Source: Sphingomonas sp.
GTDB lineage: Bacteria; Pseudomonadota; Alphaproteobacteria; Sphingomonadales; Sphingomonadaceae
Assembly (NCBI RefSeq): GCF_017744835.1
Contig: NZ_JAGIAM010000002.1
Span: 124,001 to 188,000 of the forward strand
Direction: 5' to 3'
DNA: 64,000 bases
The notes beneath the pieces were generated by a model that worked only from the letters and a program-made list of their open reading frames with translations, was not told the origin of the DNA and ran no database searches. Positions 43,241-51,713 of this stretch are shown one piece after another. A program made the position numbers and the translations under genes. Within the stretch, counting starts at the first letter, position 1. Every line of letters begins with the position of its first letter.

Positions 43241-44586
43241 CAAATTCCCAAACGCTCGGATTGAAGGGAACGGAACCGCTGGTCGAGGTTCCAGCGGCGC
43301 CGAGTGTCCCGGAACTCCTGGAGCCGCGGGTAGCCGGCAGCGAAGCGCTCCGCACAGATCCGGGCATCCTTTGCGAGATAAACGCGCCCACCATGCGCCA
43401 CGGTGATAGCGTCGAGCCGATCGAGCAGCGCCAGCGTCCCCGCCGCCAGCGGAAAGTCGAGCGCGAGGGTATAGCCCGGCCGGGGGAAGGACAGCATGCC
43501 CGAAGATTGGCCCCCCATTCGCTTGAGCACAGCGAGGAAGGACCCCTGCCCCGCGCCAGAAATCGCCTCAAGCAGGCTGATCAACCCCTGCCGGCTGTTC
43601 TCAAGCGGCAACACGCATTGATATTGGACGAAGCCGCGGCGGCCATAGATGCGGTTCCAATCTCCGACCGCGTCCAGCGGATAGAAATAAGGATCGAGGT
43701 CGACGACCGCCTCGCCCGCCTTTTGGCGGAAGTAGTAGAGCTCGTTGAATAGACGGACGGACAAGGGGCCGAGCACGAAGGACGGGAGGTCCAGCGGGAC
43801 CGACTTCCGCCGGCGCGCGCGCCGCGCCAGGGGATCGCTGCGATGGGCAGCCGGTAGTTCGTCCACCCGGGCATGCTCGCCGAGGAAAAGCACTGACCGG
43901 CCCAGCGAACGCCCCTTTGCTAGACAGTCGACCCAGGCCACCGAATAGGTCCAGTCAAGCGACTCCTCGGCAAGCGTAAGAAGAGCATCCAGGTCGCGCG
44001 CGCGCGCGGTTCGTTGCCGGATCGAGGCGGTGGGCACACGCAAGAGGCGGAAGCAGGCCCGCACGATCGCCCCAGTGAGCCCCATGCCACCACACGTCGC
44101 CTCGAACAGGTCGCGGTGCTCGTCCCGCGAGCAACGGACCAAGCCGCGTTCGGGCAGCAGCAACTCGATCCACTCGACATGGTCGCAGAAGCTTCCATCG
44201 CGATGGTGGTTCTTGCCATGGACGTCGCTGGCGATCATTCCACCGACCGTAACGAACTTGGTGCCCGGAGTGACTGGCGCGAACCAGCCCCGCGGTAAGA
44301 AGAGATCGATGAGGGCGTCCAGGCTGAGTCCAGCCTCGCAGACGGTCCGCCCGGTGTCCGCGTCGAAGGCAAGCACCCGGTCCATTCCCGTGAACCGAAG
44401 CGTCCGATCCGGGTTCAAGCTCGAATCGCCATAGGACCTGCCGAGACCCCGGCCGATCAGCTGCGGGCTGACCGCGAGGGTTCGGCGGACGTCCTCAACG
44501 GTCGACGCATCGGCCACGCTGCACGTTGCCACCGGATAGCGGCCCCAGCCGGACAGGCGCTCGGAGCGGCTCGCCATTGCGGTCAT
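43240..44586 (-). CDS. DprE1-like decaprenylphosphoryl-ribose 2'-oxidase (FAD)
   Basis: FAD-dependent oxidase of 448 residues. The FAD-binding motif HGKNHH at 123-128, the GLTGAIVRACFRL strand, and the C-terminal VYLAKDAR (Lys406) match DprE1. In M. tuberculosis DprE1 the benzothiazinone-reactive Cys387 lies 31 residues before Lys418; here the same spacing places Ala375 at that position (YTLALDFP). The catalytic lysine is retained. The start at 44586 (MTAMASRS) forms ATGA with the HAD-UbiA stop. It should oxidise polyprenyl-phosphate ribose in this operon. Confidence 0.92.
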   Translation of the reverse strand: MTAMASRSERLSGWGRYPVATCSVADASTVEDVRRTLAVSPQLIGRGLGRSYGDSSLNPDRTLRFTGMDRVLAFDADTGRTVCEAGLSLDALIDLFLPRGWFAPVTPGTKFVTVGGMIASDVHGKNHHRDGSFCDHVEWIELLLPERGLVRCSRDEHRDLFEATCGGMGLTGAIVRACFRLLRVPTASIRQRTARARDLDALLTLAEESLDWTYSVAWVDCLAKGRSLGRSVLFLGEHARVDELPAAHRSDPLARRARRRKSVPLDLPSFVLGPLSVRLFNELYYFRQKAGEAVVDLDPYFYPLDAVGDWNRIYGRRGFVQYQCVLPLENSRQGLISLLEAISGAGQGSFLAVLKRMGGQSSGMLSFPRPGYTLALDFPLAAGTLALLDRLDAITVAHGGRVYLAKDARICAERFAAGYPRLQEFRDTRRRWNLDQRFRSLQSERLGI

Positions 44587-46031
44587 ACGGCGAAGGCTAC
44601 CACCGCGCCGGTGCAAAGCCCGACGATCCAGCTCGCCCTGTCCTTGAGTGCGAATACGACGGGATCGTCGTGCAGTTCGTCGCGGTAGGACAAGAGCAGC
44701 ACGCGACTGATCCAGTAGAGAATTAGCGGGCAGATCAGCCACAACCTCTCGGGGTGGCGATAAAGCATCTGGACTTCGGGACTGGCGATATAGAGCGCGA
44801 TCACGAGCACCGAGGTATATCCCGATGCGGCCCCCAGCCCCACCAGCACCGCAAGATCCTCCGTCCGGTACCCGCGGCCGATCGTGGCGGTCTTGCCGGC
44901 ATTGCGCTGGACCACGAGTTCCGAGCAGCGCTTCACGACCGCGAGGCTGAGGAACAGGAACAGGCTGAACATCATCAGCCAAGGCGATTCCTCGGTGCCA
45001 GCTGCGGCGACGCCGCCCAGAACCCGGATCGTGTACAGAGCCCCCAGCGCGATCACGTCGATGAGCACGCGGCGCTTGAGGTAGAGCGAATAGAGCAGCG
45101 TCAAGGCGACGTAGAGGGCGAGCACCGCCGAGAACCACGGCGGCAGGAAGAGCGATCCACCGAGCGCCCCGAGGAGCAGGACGAGCGCAATCGGGGGACC
45201 GTGGCTGACTGGTATTGCTCCCGATGCGAGCGGCCGCAGCCGCTTCCGGCGGTGGGCGCGATCACCCGGCAGATCGAGCAGGTCGTTGATGATGTAGGCG
45301 CTGGATGCAGCCATGCAGAAGCACAGAAACGCAATGGCAGCACGCAGGATCGACGCCGCGTCGAAGCTGTGCCCCGCCACGAGTGGCAGAAACAGCAGCA
45401 GGTTCTTCGCCCATTGATGCGGGCGCAAGAGCCGAAGATAGGATCGAAGGGCCACGGGATTGTGCGCGACCGGCTGCGCGTGCGGAAAGGTGCGGGTAAC
45501 CCGGTCCCGAAAGCGTCGGGTGGTGGACACCAGCATGGGCGTGCGCGACGAATGCCAGACGGCGAAATCGACGGCTGCGTTGCCGATATAGTCATATCCA
45601 AAGACCCCGAACGCCTGGTTCAGGCATTCGGCCTTGCGTGCCCCGCTGAGGTTGCGACTTTCGTCGGTCGCAAAGATCCCTGCGATCCCGCCGATCCGCT
45701 CGGCGATCTGCTCGACATATCGGGCATGTGAGGCCGATGCGAGATAGACCGGACGACCCTCCCCCTGGGCCTGACGGATGGCCGCCACGACTTGTTCGTC
45801 GAGCGGCACTTCGTTGCCGCGGTGATCGACGCGCTCGGCGAGCGCAGCCTTGAGCCGGACCTTTCCGGCAAGCGTCCACTGGAACAGCCGCCACGTCTCT
45901 AGTGGATGGCGCGAAACGAACTGCAGTGCTGCTTCATGCAACAAATCGGTGCGCGCAAGCGTGCCATCGACGTCGACGACCAGAGGGACGAGCCCGCCCG
46001 CATCCTCCTTTGAACCCATGAGATCGGTCAT
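44583..46031 (-). CDS. HAD phosphatase-UbiA prenyltransferase fusion (phosphoribosyl-polyprenol synthase)
   Basis: Bifunctional membrane protein of 482 residues. The N-terminal HAD domain has DVDGT (Asp20, Asp22), YLASAS and GNAAVD; the C-terminal UbiA domain has the NDLLDLPGD metal motif at 249-257 and the LIDVIALGALYTIRVLGG second site. In mycobacteria Rv3806c (UbiA) makes decaprenylphosphoryl-5-phosphoribose and a separate phosphatase removes the 5-phosphate. The fusion would supply both activities from one chain. ATGA overlaps join it to GtrA upstream and DprE1 downstream. Eight or nine membrane helices are predicted. Confidence 0.9.
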   Translation of the reverse strand: MTDLMGSKEDAGGLVPLVVDVDGTLARTDLLHEAALQFVSRHPLETWRLFQWTLAGKVRLKAALAERVDHRGNEVPLDEQVVAAIRQAQGEGRPVYLASASHARYVEQIAERIGGIAGIFATDESRNLSGARKAECLNQAFGVFGYDYIGNAAVDFAVWHSSRTPMLVSTTRRFRDRVTRTFPHAQPVAHNPVALRSYLRLLRPHQWAKNLLLFLPLVAGHSFDAASILRAAIAFLCFCMAASSAYIINDLLDLPGDRAHRRKRLRPLASGAIPVSHGPPIALVLLLGALGGSLFLPPWFSAVLALYVALTLLYSLYLKRRVLIDVIALGALYTIRVLGGVAAAGTEESPWLMMFSLFLFLSLAVVKRCSELVVQRNAGKTATIGRGYRTEDLAVLVGLGAASGYTSVLVIALYIASPEVQMLYRHPERLWLICPLILYWISRVLLLSYRDELHDDPVVFALKDRASWIVGLCTGAVVAFAV

Positions 46032-46447
46032 GACGCATCCGGAGCCGCGCGCGCGGGCGAGAAGGAAAAATGCTTGTGCGCCCAGTAGCTGGTGAGGATC
46101 GGACTCACCAAGCCGACCGCGTGCGCCACCGTGTCGGGATACCACAAGAAGCCGATCGCCGGGAAAACGAACCGCGCAAGACCGACGCTGATAGCGAACA
46201 CTTGCACCAGGGCGACGAGGTTCACGAGCAGGAAACGCCAATATTGACGGTACCACGGCCCGCCGGCGCCCTGGAAGACGAATGCGCGGTTGAGCAGGAA
46301 GGCAGTGGTCAGCGCGATGGGGAAGGCGAGCACGATGGCGACTTCGAACGACGTCACATAATCGATGGCCATGCGCGCGAGGAGATTGACCAGGGACGCA
46401 CCTCCCCCGATCAAAATGAACAACGCCAAGCGCATGCGCCCGTTCAT
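46028..46447 (-). CDS. GtrA-family small membrane protein
   Basis: Small polytopic protein of 139 residues with four membrane segments. The pattern GGGASLVNLLARM, NRAFVF and YWAHKHFSF is typical for GtrA. In M. tuberculosis the GtrA-family Rv3789 lies next to dprE1 and is proposed to anchor or flip decaprenylphosphoryl-arabinose. Here it lies directly upstream of the HAD-UbiA gene. The start at 46447 forms an ATGA junction with the methyltransferase stop. Its precise role as flippase is unsettled. Confidence 0.9.
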   Translation of the reverse strand: MNGRMRLALFILIGGGASLVNLLARMAIDYVTSFEVAIVLAFPIALTTAFLLNRAFVFQGAGGPWYRQYWRFLLVNLVALVQVFAISVGLARFVFPAIGFLWYPDTVAHAVGLVSPILTSYWAHKHFSFSPARAAPDAS

Positions 46448-47112
46448 GCCGGCTTTCGGGCGATCACCAAGAACTGCTTGCCGAAGAAGCGCCAGGCAAA
46501 GGGCATGGCGAGATATGCCCGTACCAGCAGATCGCCTGTCGGCAGGCGCCCCTGCATCGTGTAGGGCAGGAAGCGATCGATCACCCGCTCCGGCTCCAAC
46601 CCGGCGAGCATCAGCCCCTCCGTCAGGGACAGGTGCGAGAGCGGGAGATAATGGTCGTAGAAGTCCCAATATTCGCGATAGGCATAGCGGATGTTGGGCC
46701 CGACGACGACGAACCGGCCGCCCGGCTTCAGCAACGTGACGACTTGGCGAAACAGCAGGTCCAGATCAGACTTGCTGTGGAAGTGCTCGAGGAAATTGGA
46801 CGTGAAGACGACATCCATCGCGCCCTTGGGAAGCGCCGAGAGATCGAGAGCCGAGGTCTGCACGAACTTCACGTCGGGATTGAGGTTGCGCGCGGCGTCC
46901 TCGTTCAGGTCGACGGCATATTTCTCCCGCGCCGGAATCGCGTTGATGAACTCGCCATAACCGCAGGCGAGGTCCAACACGGTGGCGTCAGCCGGCACGA
47001 TCTTGGAGAAAAAGCTCTCGCAGAGCACGCGCCAAACGGCGCGGCGCTTTTCGAGGCCGGTCTGGTGAAACCGAATGTCATAGAGTTGCTTCAGGTCTAC
47101 CAAGGCGGCCAT
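46444..47112 (-). CDS. Class I SAM-dependent methyltransferase (arabinose-type operon)
   Basis: Predicted methyltransferase of 222 residues. It has a SAM-binding motif VLDLACGYGEFINAI near residues 43-57, then DVVFTSNFLEHFHSKSDLDLLFRQVVTLLKPGG and VVVGPNIRYAYREYWDFYDHYLPLSH. The ATG at 47112 is one base downstream of the FAD oxidoreductase stop. It may methylate a glycan or lipid intermediate; methylated pentofuranoses are known in some arabinans, but nothing here proves the target. Confidence 0.87.
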   Translation of the reverse strand: MAALVDLKQLYDIRFHQTGLEKRRAVWRVLCESFFSKIVPADATVLDLACGYGEFINAIPAREKYAVDLNEDAARNLNPDVKFVQTSALDLSALPKGAMDVVFTSNFLEHFHSKSDLDLLFRQVVTLLKPGGRFVVVGPNIRYAYREYWDFYDHYLPLSHLSLTEGLMLAGLEPERVIDRFLPYTMQGRLPTGDLLVRAYLAMPFAWRFFGKQFLVIARKPA

Positions 47113-47113
47113 C

Positions 47114-48412
47114 CTATGCTGGGCGTGCGTCAGTTGAAATACGTTCGGCCATCTCCTTGGCGAGCCGGACGCTTTCGGAAATACCCCGGTCCTCGGGGTA
47201 GTAGAAGCAGGTATCCGCGATCTGGAGGCCGGCGATCGGAGTCTCGACCGGCGGGATCTTCGCCGCAAAGCCCGGCTCGCAGACCGGCTGGGCGTGGCGG
47301 AGGCGACCGACCTGGGTGGCGATGACGTCATCCTCGGTGAGGGCGGGCTGGATCCGCTTGAGATAGCCGAAGGCTTCCTCGGCCAGGCGCGCGTCCGGCC
47401 AGGAGAATTTGGGATGCGTGACGGGCATGTAATAGGGCACGAACACCACCGTCTCGCCGACCGGCCGAAGGTTGGAGAATTCGATGATCCCCGGGATCTC
47501 GATATCGGGCTCGACGATGTTCACCCAGAAATGCGGAGTGACCTGCTTGCGCAGCTTGAAGAGCAGGCACGCCACGCCGATGTTCTCGATCGCATCGTAC
47601 TTGTCCTTCCATTCCTGGGGCAGCGCGGGGACCATGCGCGAGATCAGCGGCGTCGGCACCGTGGAGATCACTGCGTCCGCCGGAAGGAATTCCTCTCCCA
47701 CGCGCACGCCGGTCACCTTGCCGTCGGAAGCGGTTATCTCGCCGACCGGGCTCGAGAGGCGCACGGTGCCGCCCAGGGCCTCGATCCGGTCGACCAGGCG
47801 ATCCACCAACGTCTGGCTGCCGCCTTCGATATAGCCCAGTTCCTCCTGAAAGATCGACTTGCGCGACCGGCCTACACGCTTGACGCGCGTCCATATCCAG
47901 GCGGCGGAGACATTGTCCGCATATTCGAAGAACTTGAGGTCGAAGAGCGGCTTCCAGAGTCGGTCATAGACCTTACGCCCGCTCCATCGCTCGATCCATT
48001 CGCGGGCGGATTGCTTCTCCAGCGCATCCCAACGCTCGCGCCGGGTGGAGACGAAGGCAAGCAGACCGTATCGCAGGCGCGAGATCAGATCGATCCCGGG
48101 GTAGCGCAGCAGCGCGAGCGGATTCCCCCAGGTGTGGAGGCGACCGCCGGTGAACAGGCCCATGCTCGTGTCGCGCCAGCGCATGCTGTCGCCCAGCCCG
48201 AGTTCCTCCATCAGGTCGAAGGTCGGCTGATCGGCCTTGCACACGAAGTGGTAGAAGCGCTCGATCGAAAGGCCGTCGAAATCGAAATGCGCGGCCATCC
48301 CGCCGGGCTCGGCTCCGGCTTCCAGCACCGTGACGCGGTGCCCCGCCTTGGCGGCATGGTACGCGGCGGCGAGCCCCATGGCTCCTGCGCCGACCACAAT
48401 GACAGATGCCAT
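47114..48412 (-). CDS. FAD/NAD(P)-dependent amine-oxidase-like oxidoreductase
   Basis: FAD-dependent oxidoreductase of 432 residues, first gene of the arabinose-type operon. The N-terminal dinucleotide motif VIVVGAGAMGLAAAYHAAKAG and the following VLEAGAEPGGMAAHF are typical of the protoporphyrinogen-oxidase/UDP-galactopyranose-mutase-like group. The middle contains GYIEGGSQTLVDRLVDRIEALGG, and the C-terminus GLQIADTCFYYPEDRGISES. Which substrate is oxidised cannot be said. Next gene follows at a one-base gap. Confidence 0.85.
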   Translation of the reverse strand: MASVIVVGAGAMGLAAAYHAAKAGHRVTVLEAGAEPGGMAAHFDFDGLSIERFYHFVCKADQPTFDLMEELGLGDSMRWRDTSMGLFTGGRLHTWGNPLALLRYPGIDLISRLRYGLLAFVSTRRERWDALEKQSAREWIERWSGRKVYDRLWKPLFDLKFFEYADNVSAAWIWTRVKRVGRSRKSIFQEELGYIEGGSQTLVDRLVDRIEALGGTVRLSSPVGEITASDGKVTGVRVGEEFLPADAVISTVPTPLISRMVPALPQEWKDKYDAIENIGVACLLFKLRKQVTPHFWVNIVEPDIEIPGIIEFSNLRPVGETVVFVPYYMPVTHPKFSWPDARLAEEAFGYLKRIQPALTEDDVIATQVGRLRHAQPVCEPGFAAKIPPVETPIAGLQIADTCFYYPEDRGISESVRLAKEMAERISTDARPA

Positions 48413-48657
48413 CCCGCCCTTCCTGGCCTAAATGCGTTGTCGGCTGCCCGCCTATCGGCACACTCGGTGCCGGTTTCGGCAAGTCCATAGCCGGATTATT
48501 CCGCATTGCAACCGAACTGGTTGCGCAACGTCAGCAATAAAGGCAGGAACCCCAGGAAGATATAGTCGGCCGACGGTCACAAATTCGTGCGCAGCCCGAG
48601 AGGCCCGGCGGGCTTTGCGTGGCTGCTGCATGAGCCGCGGCGTCCTTGGGGGGCTTG
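48413..48657. promoter_or_regulatory. Divergent promoter region between arabinose-type operon and GT-C-like gene
   Basis: This 245-base gap between the minus-strand operon and the plus-strand membrane protein gene should contain promoters for both. The run cttggggggcttg just before 48658 is the ribosome binding site of the plus-strand gene. No clear operator was recognised. Confidence 0.4.
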
Positions 48658-50634
48658 ATGGAGATTTTGGCAGGAAAGGCTCCGCGCGGGGCGGTGCTGA
48701 CCTTGGTGGCGTTGGGGCTGCTGCTGCAGCTTCCGGCGCCCATGTTGCCGAGCATGGACCTGGACCCATCGTGGATGCTCGCGGTCGAGCATGCCGCACG
48801 AAGCGGGGCGATATTCGGCCGCGATTTCATTTTCAGCTACGGCCCGTTCGGCTTCCTCGCCTCGCGCTTCTACGATCCGCAGACTTACGCCTTTACCCTC
48901 CTCGGCGACTTCCTGCTGACGCTGCTGTTCTTCGTTCCCTTGCTGTGGAATCGCAGCTGGGCAGTGCTCGCCTTCTATCTCGCAGCGATCGTCGCCGTGG
49001 CGCTGGACCGGCTAAGCATCGACGCGCGCTTCACAGCGGCGCTGCTGGGCATCTTCCTCTGGAGCCTGCGCAGCCGGCGCATGGGGCCGGTAATCGCGAC
49101 CGCGCTGATCGCCCCCTTCTTCCTCTCCAAATTCTCCTACGCCATGGCCGCCCTGCCCTATCTGCTGCTCGCGGACGCCTACCGGCTGCTCGCCTTCCGG
49201 CGGTTTCCCCTGCTCACGATCGTAGCGGCGCTGGTGGTGCTGGCGGGGGCGCTGCTGACTGGCCACACGCTATCGATGCTGCCGGCGCTGCTGGCCAACA
49301 TCGGCGAGATCGTCGGCGGCTATGATGGCGCGATGCAGTCCGATTTCGGTGGGATATATCCGATGCTCGCCGCTTATGCCGCGATCGCCGTGATCTCCGC
49401 GGCGTTGGGGTGGCTCTGGTTCCGGCGCCGTGACGGTTGGAATTCGACCGAGCGCGCAGTCGCGCTGCCGGCGCCAATCGCGGCGCAACTCGAATCTTTG
49501 TTCCTGGCGGGCGCCGTGGCCTGGACGCTGTTCATCGCGTTCAAGATGGGCCACGTCCGCCAAGACCTGCACATCCTCAACACGTGGTTCACGCTGGTGC
49601 TGATGACCCCCATGCTGCTCGCCTATCTCGGCGCGGTGCGGCCATTGGCGAAAGTCGAGCAACTGGTGTTCGCAGTACTGTTCGCGGGAACGCTGGTGCC
49701 TGCCGCCGGCGTCAACGCAGCGATCTATTTCCATCGGAACGGCCTGAAGCCGATTGCATATGCCGGACAACTCGCCAGCCGGCCGTTCGAAACGCTTGCC
49801 TGGCTGCTACCGAGCCATTGGAACGCCACAACCGAGGCGCGCCGCGCGGCGGAGCGCGCGATCGCGAACGAGCTGCCGAGCGGCGTCAGAGGCTCGGTCG
49901 ACGTGATCCCGACCGAGATCGGCCCCGCCGTCCTCGGTGGCGCGCACTATCAGCCGCGCCCGGTTCCGCAGAGCTATTCCTCCTACACGCCGCGCCTTCA
50001 GGCTCTGGATGCCGGGCATTTCGCGAACCCGGCAACGGCGCCCGACACCGTGTTCCTCAAGATCGGCGACATCGACAACCGGTTGCCCACGCTCGCCACC
50101 GGGCCCACGCTCCCGGTGCTGGTGCGCTGGTACGACGCAGTCGCCACGAGCCGGCTGGGACTGGTGCTGCGACACCGCGCCGCCCCGCGCAAGGAAAGCG
50201 CGATCGACCTCGGCAAACGCGCGTTCTCGCTGGGCGAATGGGTGCCGGTGCCGAAGGCGGAAGGCGCGACGATTACCGCCAGCATTGCAGTCGACCGCAC
50301 GCTCGCCGGGAGGATCATCGCCTTCGCGGGCCGCGAACCGATGCTGACGATCACGCTGCGCTACGAGGACGGCAGCGAAGCCGGCTTCCGCTTCGTCCCG
50401 GGGATGGCGCGCACCGGATTCGTGATTTCGCCGCTCGCCACCGACCTGAGCCCGGACAATCTCGCAGGTGCCGCGGCGATGTTGGAGCCGACCCGCGCTC
50501 CCGGCGCGGTTCGCCGGGTGGTGGCGTTCCGGATCGGCGGAAGCAGCATCGCGGCGCCCGCCTTCCGCGCGGATCAGGTGGCGTTTCGCGCGATCCGCTT
50601 CGAACCGGGGTTCGCCGCGGCGCTGGCCAGGTGA
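48658..50634 (+). CDS. Large GT-C-like membrane protein with C-terminal periplasmic domain
   Basis: Polytopic protein of 658 residues. The first periplasmic loop carries acidic residues (SMDLDPSWML, Asp34/Asp36) and then FGRDFIFSYGPFGFL, a GT-C-type arrangement. About ten to twelve membrane segments reach residue 370; a C-terminal region of about 280 residues is soluble and beta-rich. This architecture resembles lipid-phosphate-sugar-dependent transferases such as the Emb/Aft arabinosyltransferases. It is divergent from the DprE1/DprE2 operon. Sequence identity to a known family was not recognised, so transferase function is a hypothesis. The ATG at 48658 has a GGGGGG ribosome binding site. 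Confidence 0.7.
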   Translation: MEILAGKAPRGAVLTLVALGLLLQLPAPMLPSMDLDPSWMLAVEHAARSGAIFGRDFIFSYGPFGFLASRFYDPQTYAFTLLGDFLLTLLFFVPLLWNRSWAVLAFYLAAIVAVALDRLSIDARFTAALLGIFLWSLRSRRMGPVIATALIAPFFLSKFSYAMAALPYLLLADAYRLLAFRRFPLLTIVAALVVLAGALLTGHTLSMLPALLANIGEIVGGYDGAMQSDFGGIYPMLAAYAAIAVISAALGWLWFRRRDGWNSTERAVALPAPIAAQLESLFLAGAVAWTLFIAFKMGHVRQDLHILNTWFTLVLMTPMLLAYLGAVRPLAKVEQLVFAVLFAGTLVPAAGVNAAIYFHRNGLKPIAYAGQLASRPFETLAWLLPSHWNATTEARRAAERAIANELPSGVRGSVDVIPTEIGPAVLGGAHYQPRPVPQSYSSYTPRLQALDAGHFANPATAPDTVFLKIGDIDNRLPTLATGPTLPVLVRWYDAVATSRLGLVLRHRAAPRKESAIDLGKRAFSLGEWVPVPKAEGATITASIAVDRTLAGRIIAFAGREPMLTITLRYEDGSEAGFRFVPGMARTGFVISPLATDLSPDNLAGAAAMLEPTRAPGAVRRVVAFRIGGSSIAAPAFRADQVAFRAIRFEPGFAAALAR

Positions 50635-50641
50635 TCCCGGC

Positions 50642-51580
50642 CTAAAAGCGCAGAGTCACGCTCGAATAGACCGGATGCTGGAAGGTCTCTTCCAGCGCTT
50701 CGGCGAGCGGCGTTGCCCGTACGCCGAAGATCCCGGGCCAGTCGATAACCTCGAACACGTCGGGCGTGGCGAGCGCCTCGAGTTGCTTTGCGGTGAAGGG
50801 AGGATTGCTGCTGAAGAGCGCATAGGTCTTCAGCAGCAGCCAGAACGCGCGATAGGGAATGCGCACTATCCGGGTCCGCGAGCGCACCGCCCGCTTCACC
50901 GCGCGCACGAGATCGATATAGTCGATCTTCTCCTGGCCCGAGATGTTGTAGCTGCCCGTGACCCGGCGATCGAGCGCCGCGATGATGATGTCGCAGAAAT
51001 CGCCGACGTAGAGCGGCTGACGGAGATAACGGCCGCTGCCCGGCACCGGGAAGACGGGCGAGCGCTGCATGAAGCGCGCCAGCCAGCCCAGATGCTTGCG
51101 GTCGAACCAGCCGAACATCAGCGTCGGCCGCAACACCACCTGCTCGATGCCGGACGCCAGGACGAGCGCCTCCTGCGCCTTCTTGGTCTCGGTGTAATTG
51201 TCGATCGCCTGCGAATTGACCACCGAGGAGGAGATGTTGACGAGGTAGCCGATGCCATTCGCGCGGGCGGCCTCGATCACCAGCCGGCTCGCGTCGATGT
51301 TGTTCCGGATGAACTCCTCCGCCTCGAGCCCGCCGATCTGCGCGTGGCAGGAAATCAGCGCCTCACACCCGGCGAACCGCTCTTGCCACGGCCCGGACTC
51401 CGCCAGATCGGCGACCACGACTTCGACCTGCGGGTGCTGCTGCGCGAGGATGGCGGCATTATGCTCGTTCTTGTCGATCGCTACGATGTCGATCCCCCGC
51501 TGGAGCAGCCGGTGAACCAGATTTTGGCCGACGAGACCTGCTGCGCCGGTTATCACGACTTTCCGAACCTGCTGCTCCAC
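50642..51580 (-). CDS. NAD-dependent epimerase/dehydratase
   Basis: Extended SDR protein of 312 residues. The NAD site VVITGAAGLVGQNLV is at the N-terminus; the catalytic Ser region NISSSVVNS is followed by a Tyr-Thr-Glu-Thr-Lys (YTETK) motif and QPLYVGDFC. It is convergent with the GT-C-like gene. The sugar substrate is unknown. Confidence 0.87.
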   Translation of the reverse strand: MEQQVRKVVITGAAGLVGQNLVHRLLQRGIDIVAIDKNEHNAAILAQQHPQVEVVVADLAESGPWQERFAGCEALISCHAQIGGLEAEEFIRNNIDASRLVIEAARANGIGYLVNISSSVVNSQAIDNYTETKKAQEALVLASGIEQVVLRPTLMFGWFDRKHLGWLARFMQRSPVFPVPGSGRYLRQPLYVGDFCDIIIAALDRRVTGSYNISGQEKIDYIDLVRAVKRAVRSRTRIVRIPYRAFWLLLKTYALFSSNPPFTAKQLEALATPDVFEVIDWPGIFGVRATPLAEALEETFQHPVYSSVTLRF

Positions 51581-51713
51581 GCCGATCTCCAGATTGTTAC
51601 GCGTGCCCTCTAGGACGCCAGTCGTGCATCGGCTAGAGGCTGCCCTCCGGATCTTCCGACCGCCCCGGCACTGCCGGCGACGTTCGGCGCTCAGCCGCCC
51701 TTGTGAGGAGAAG

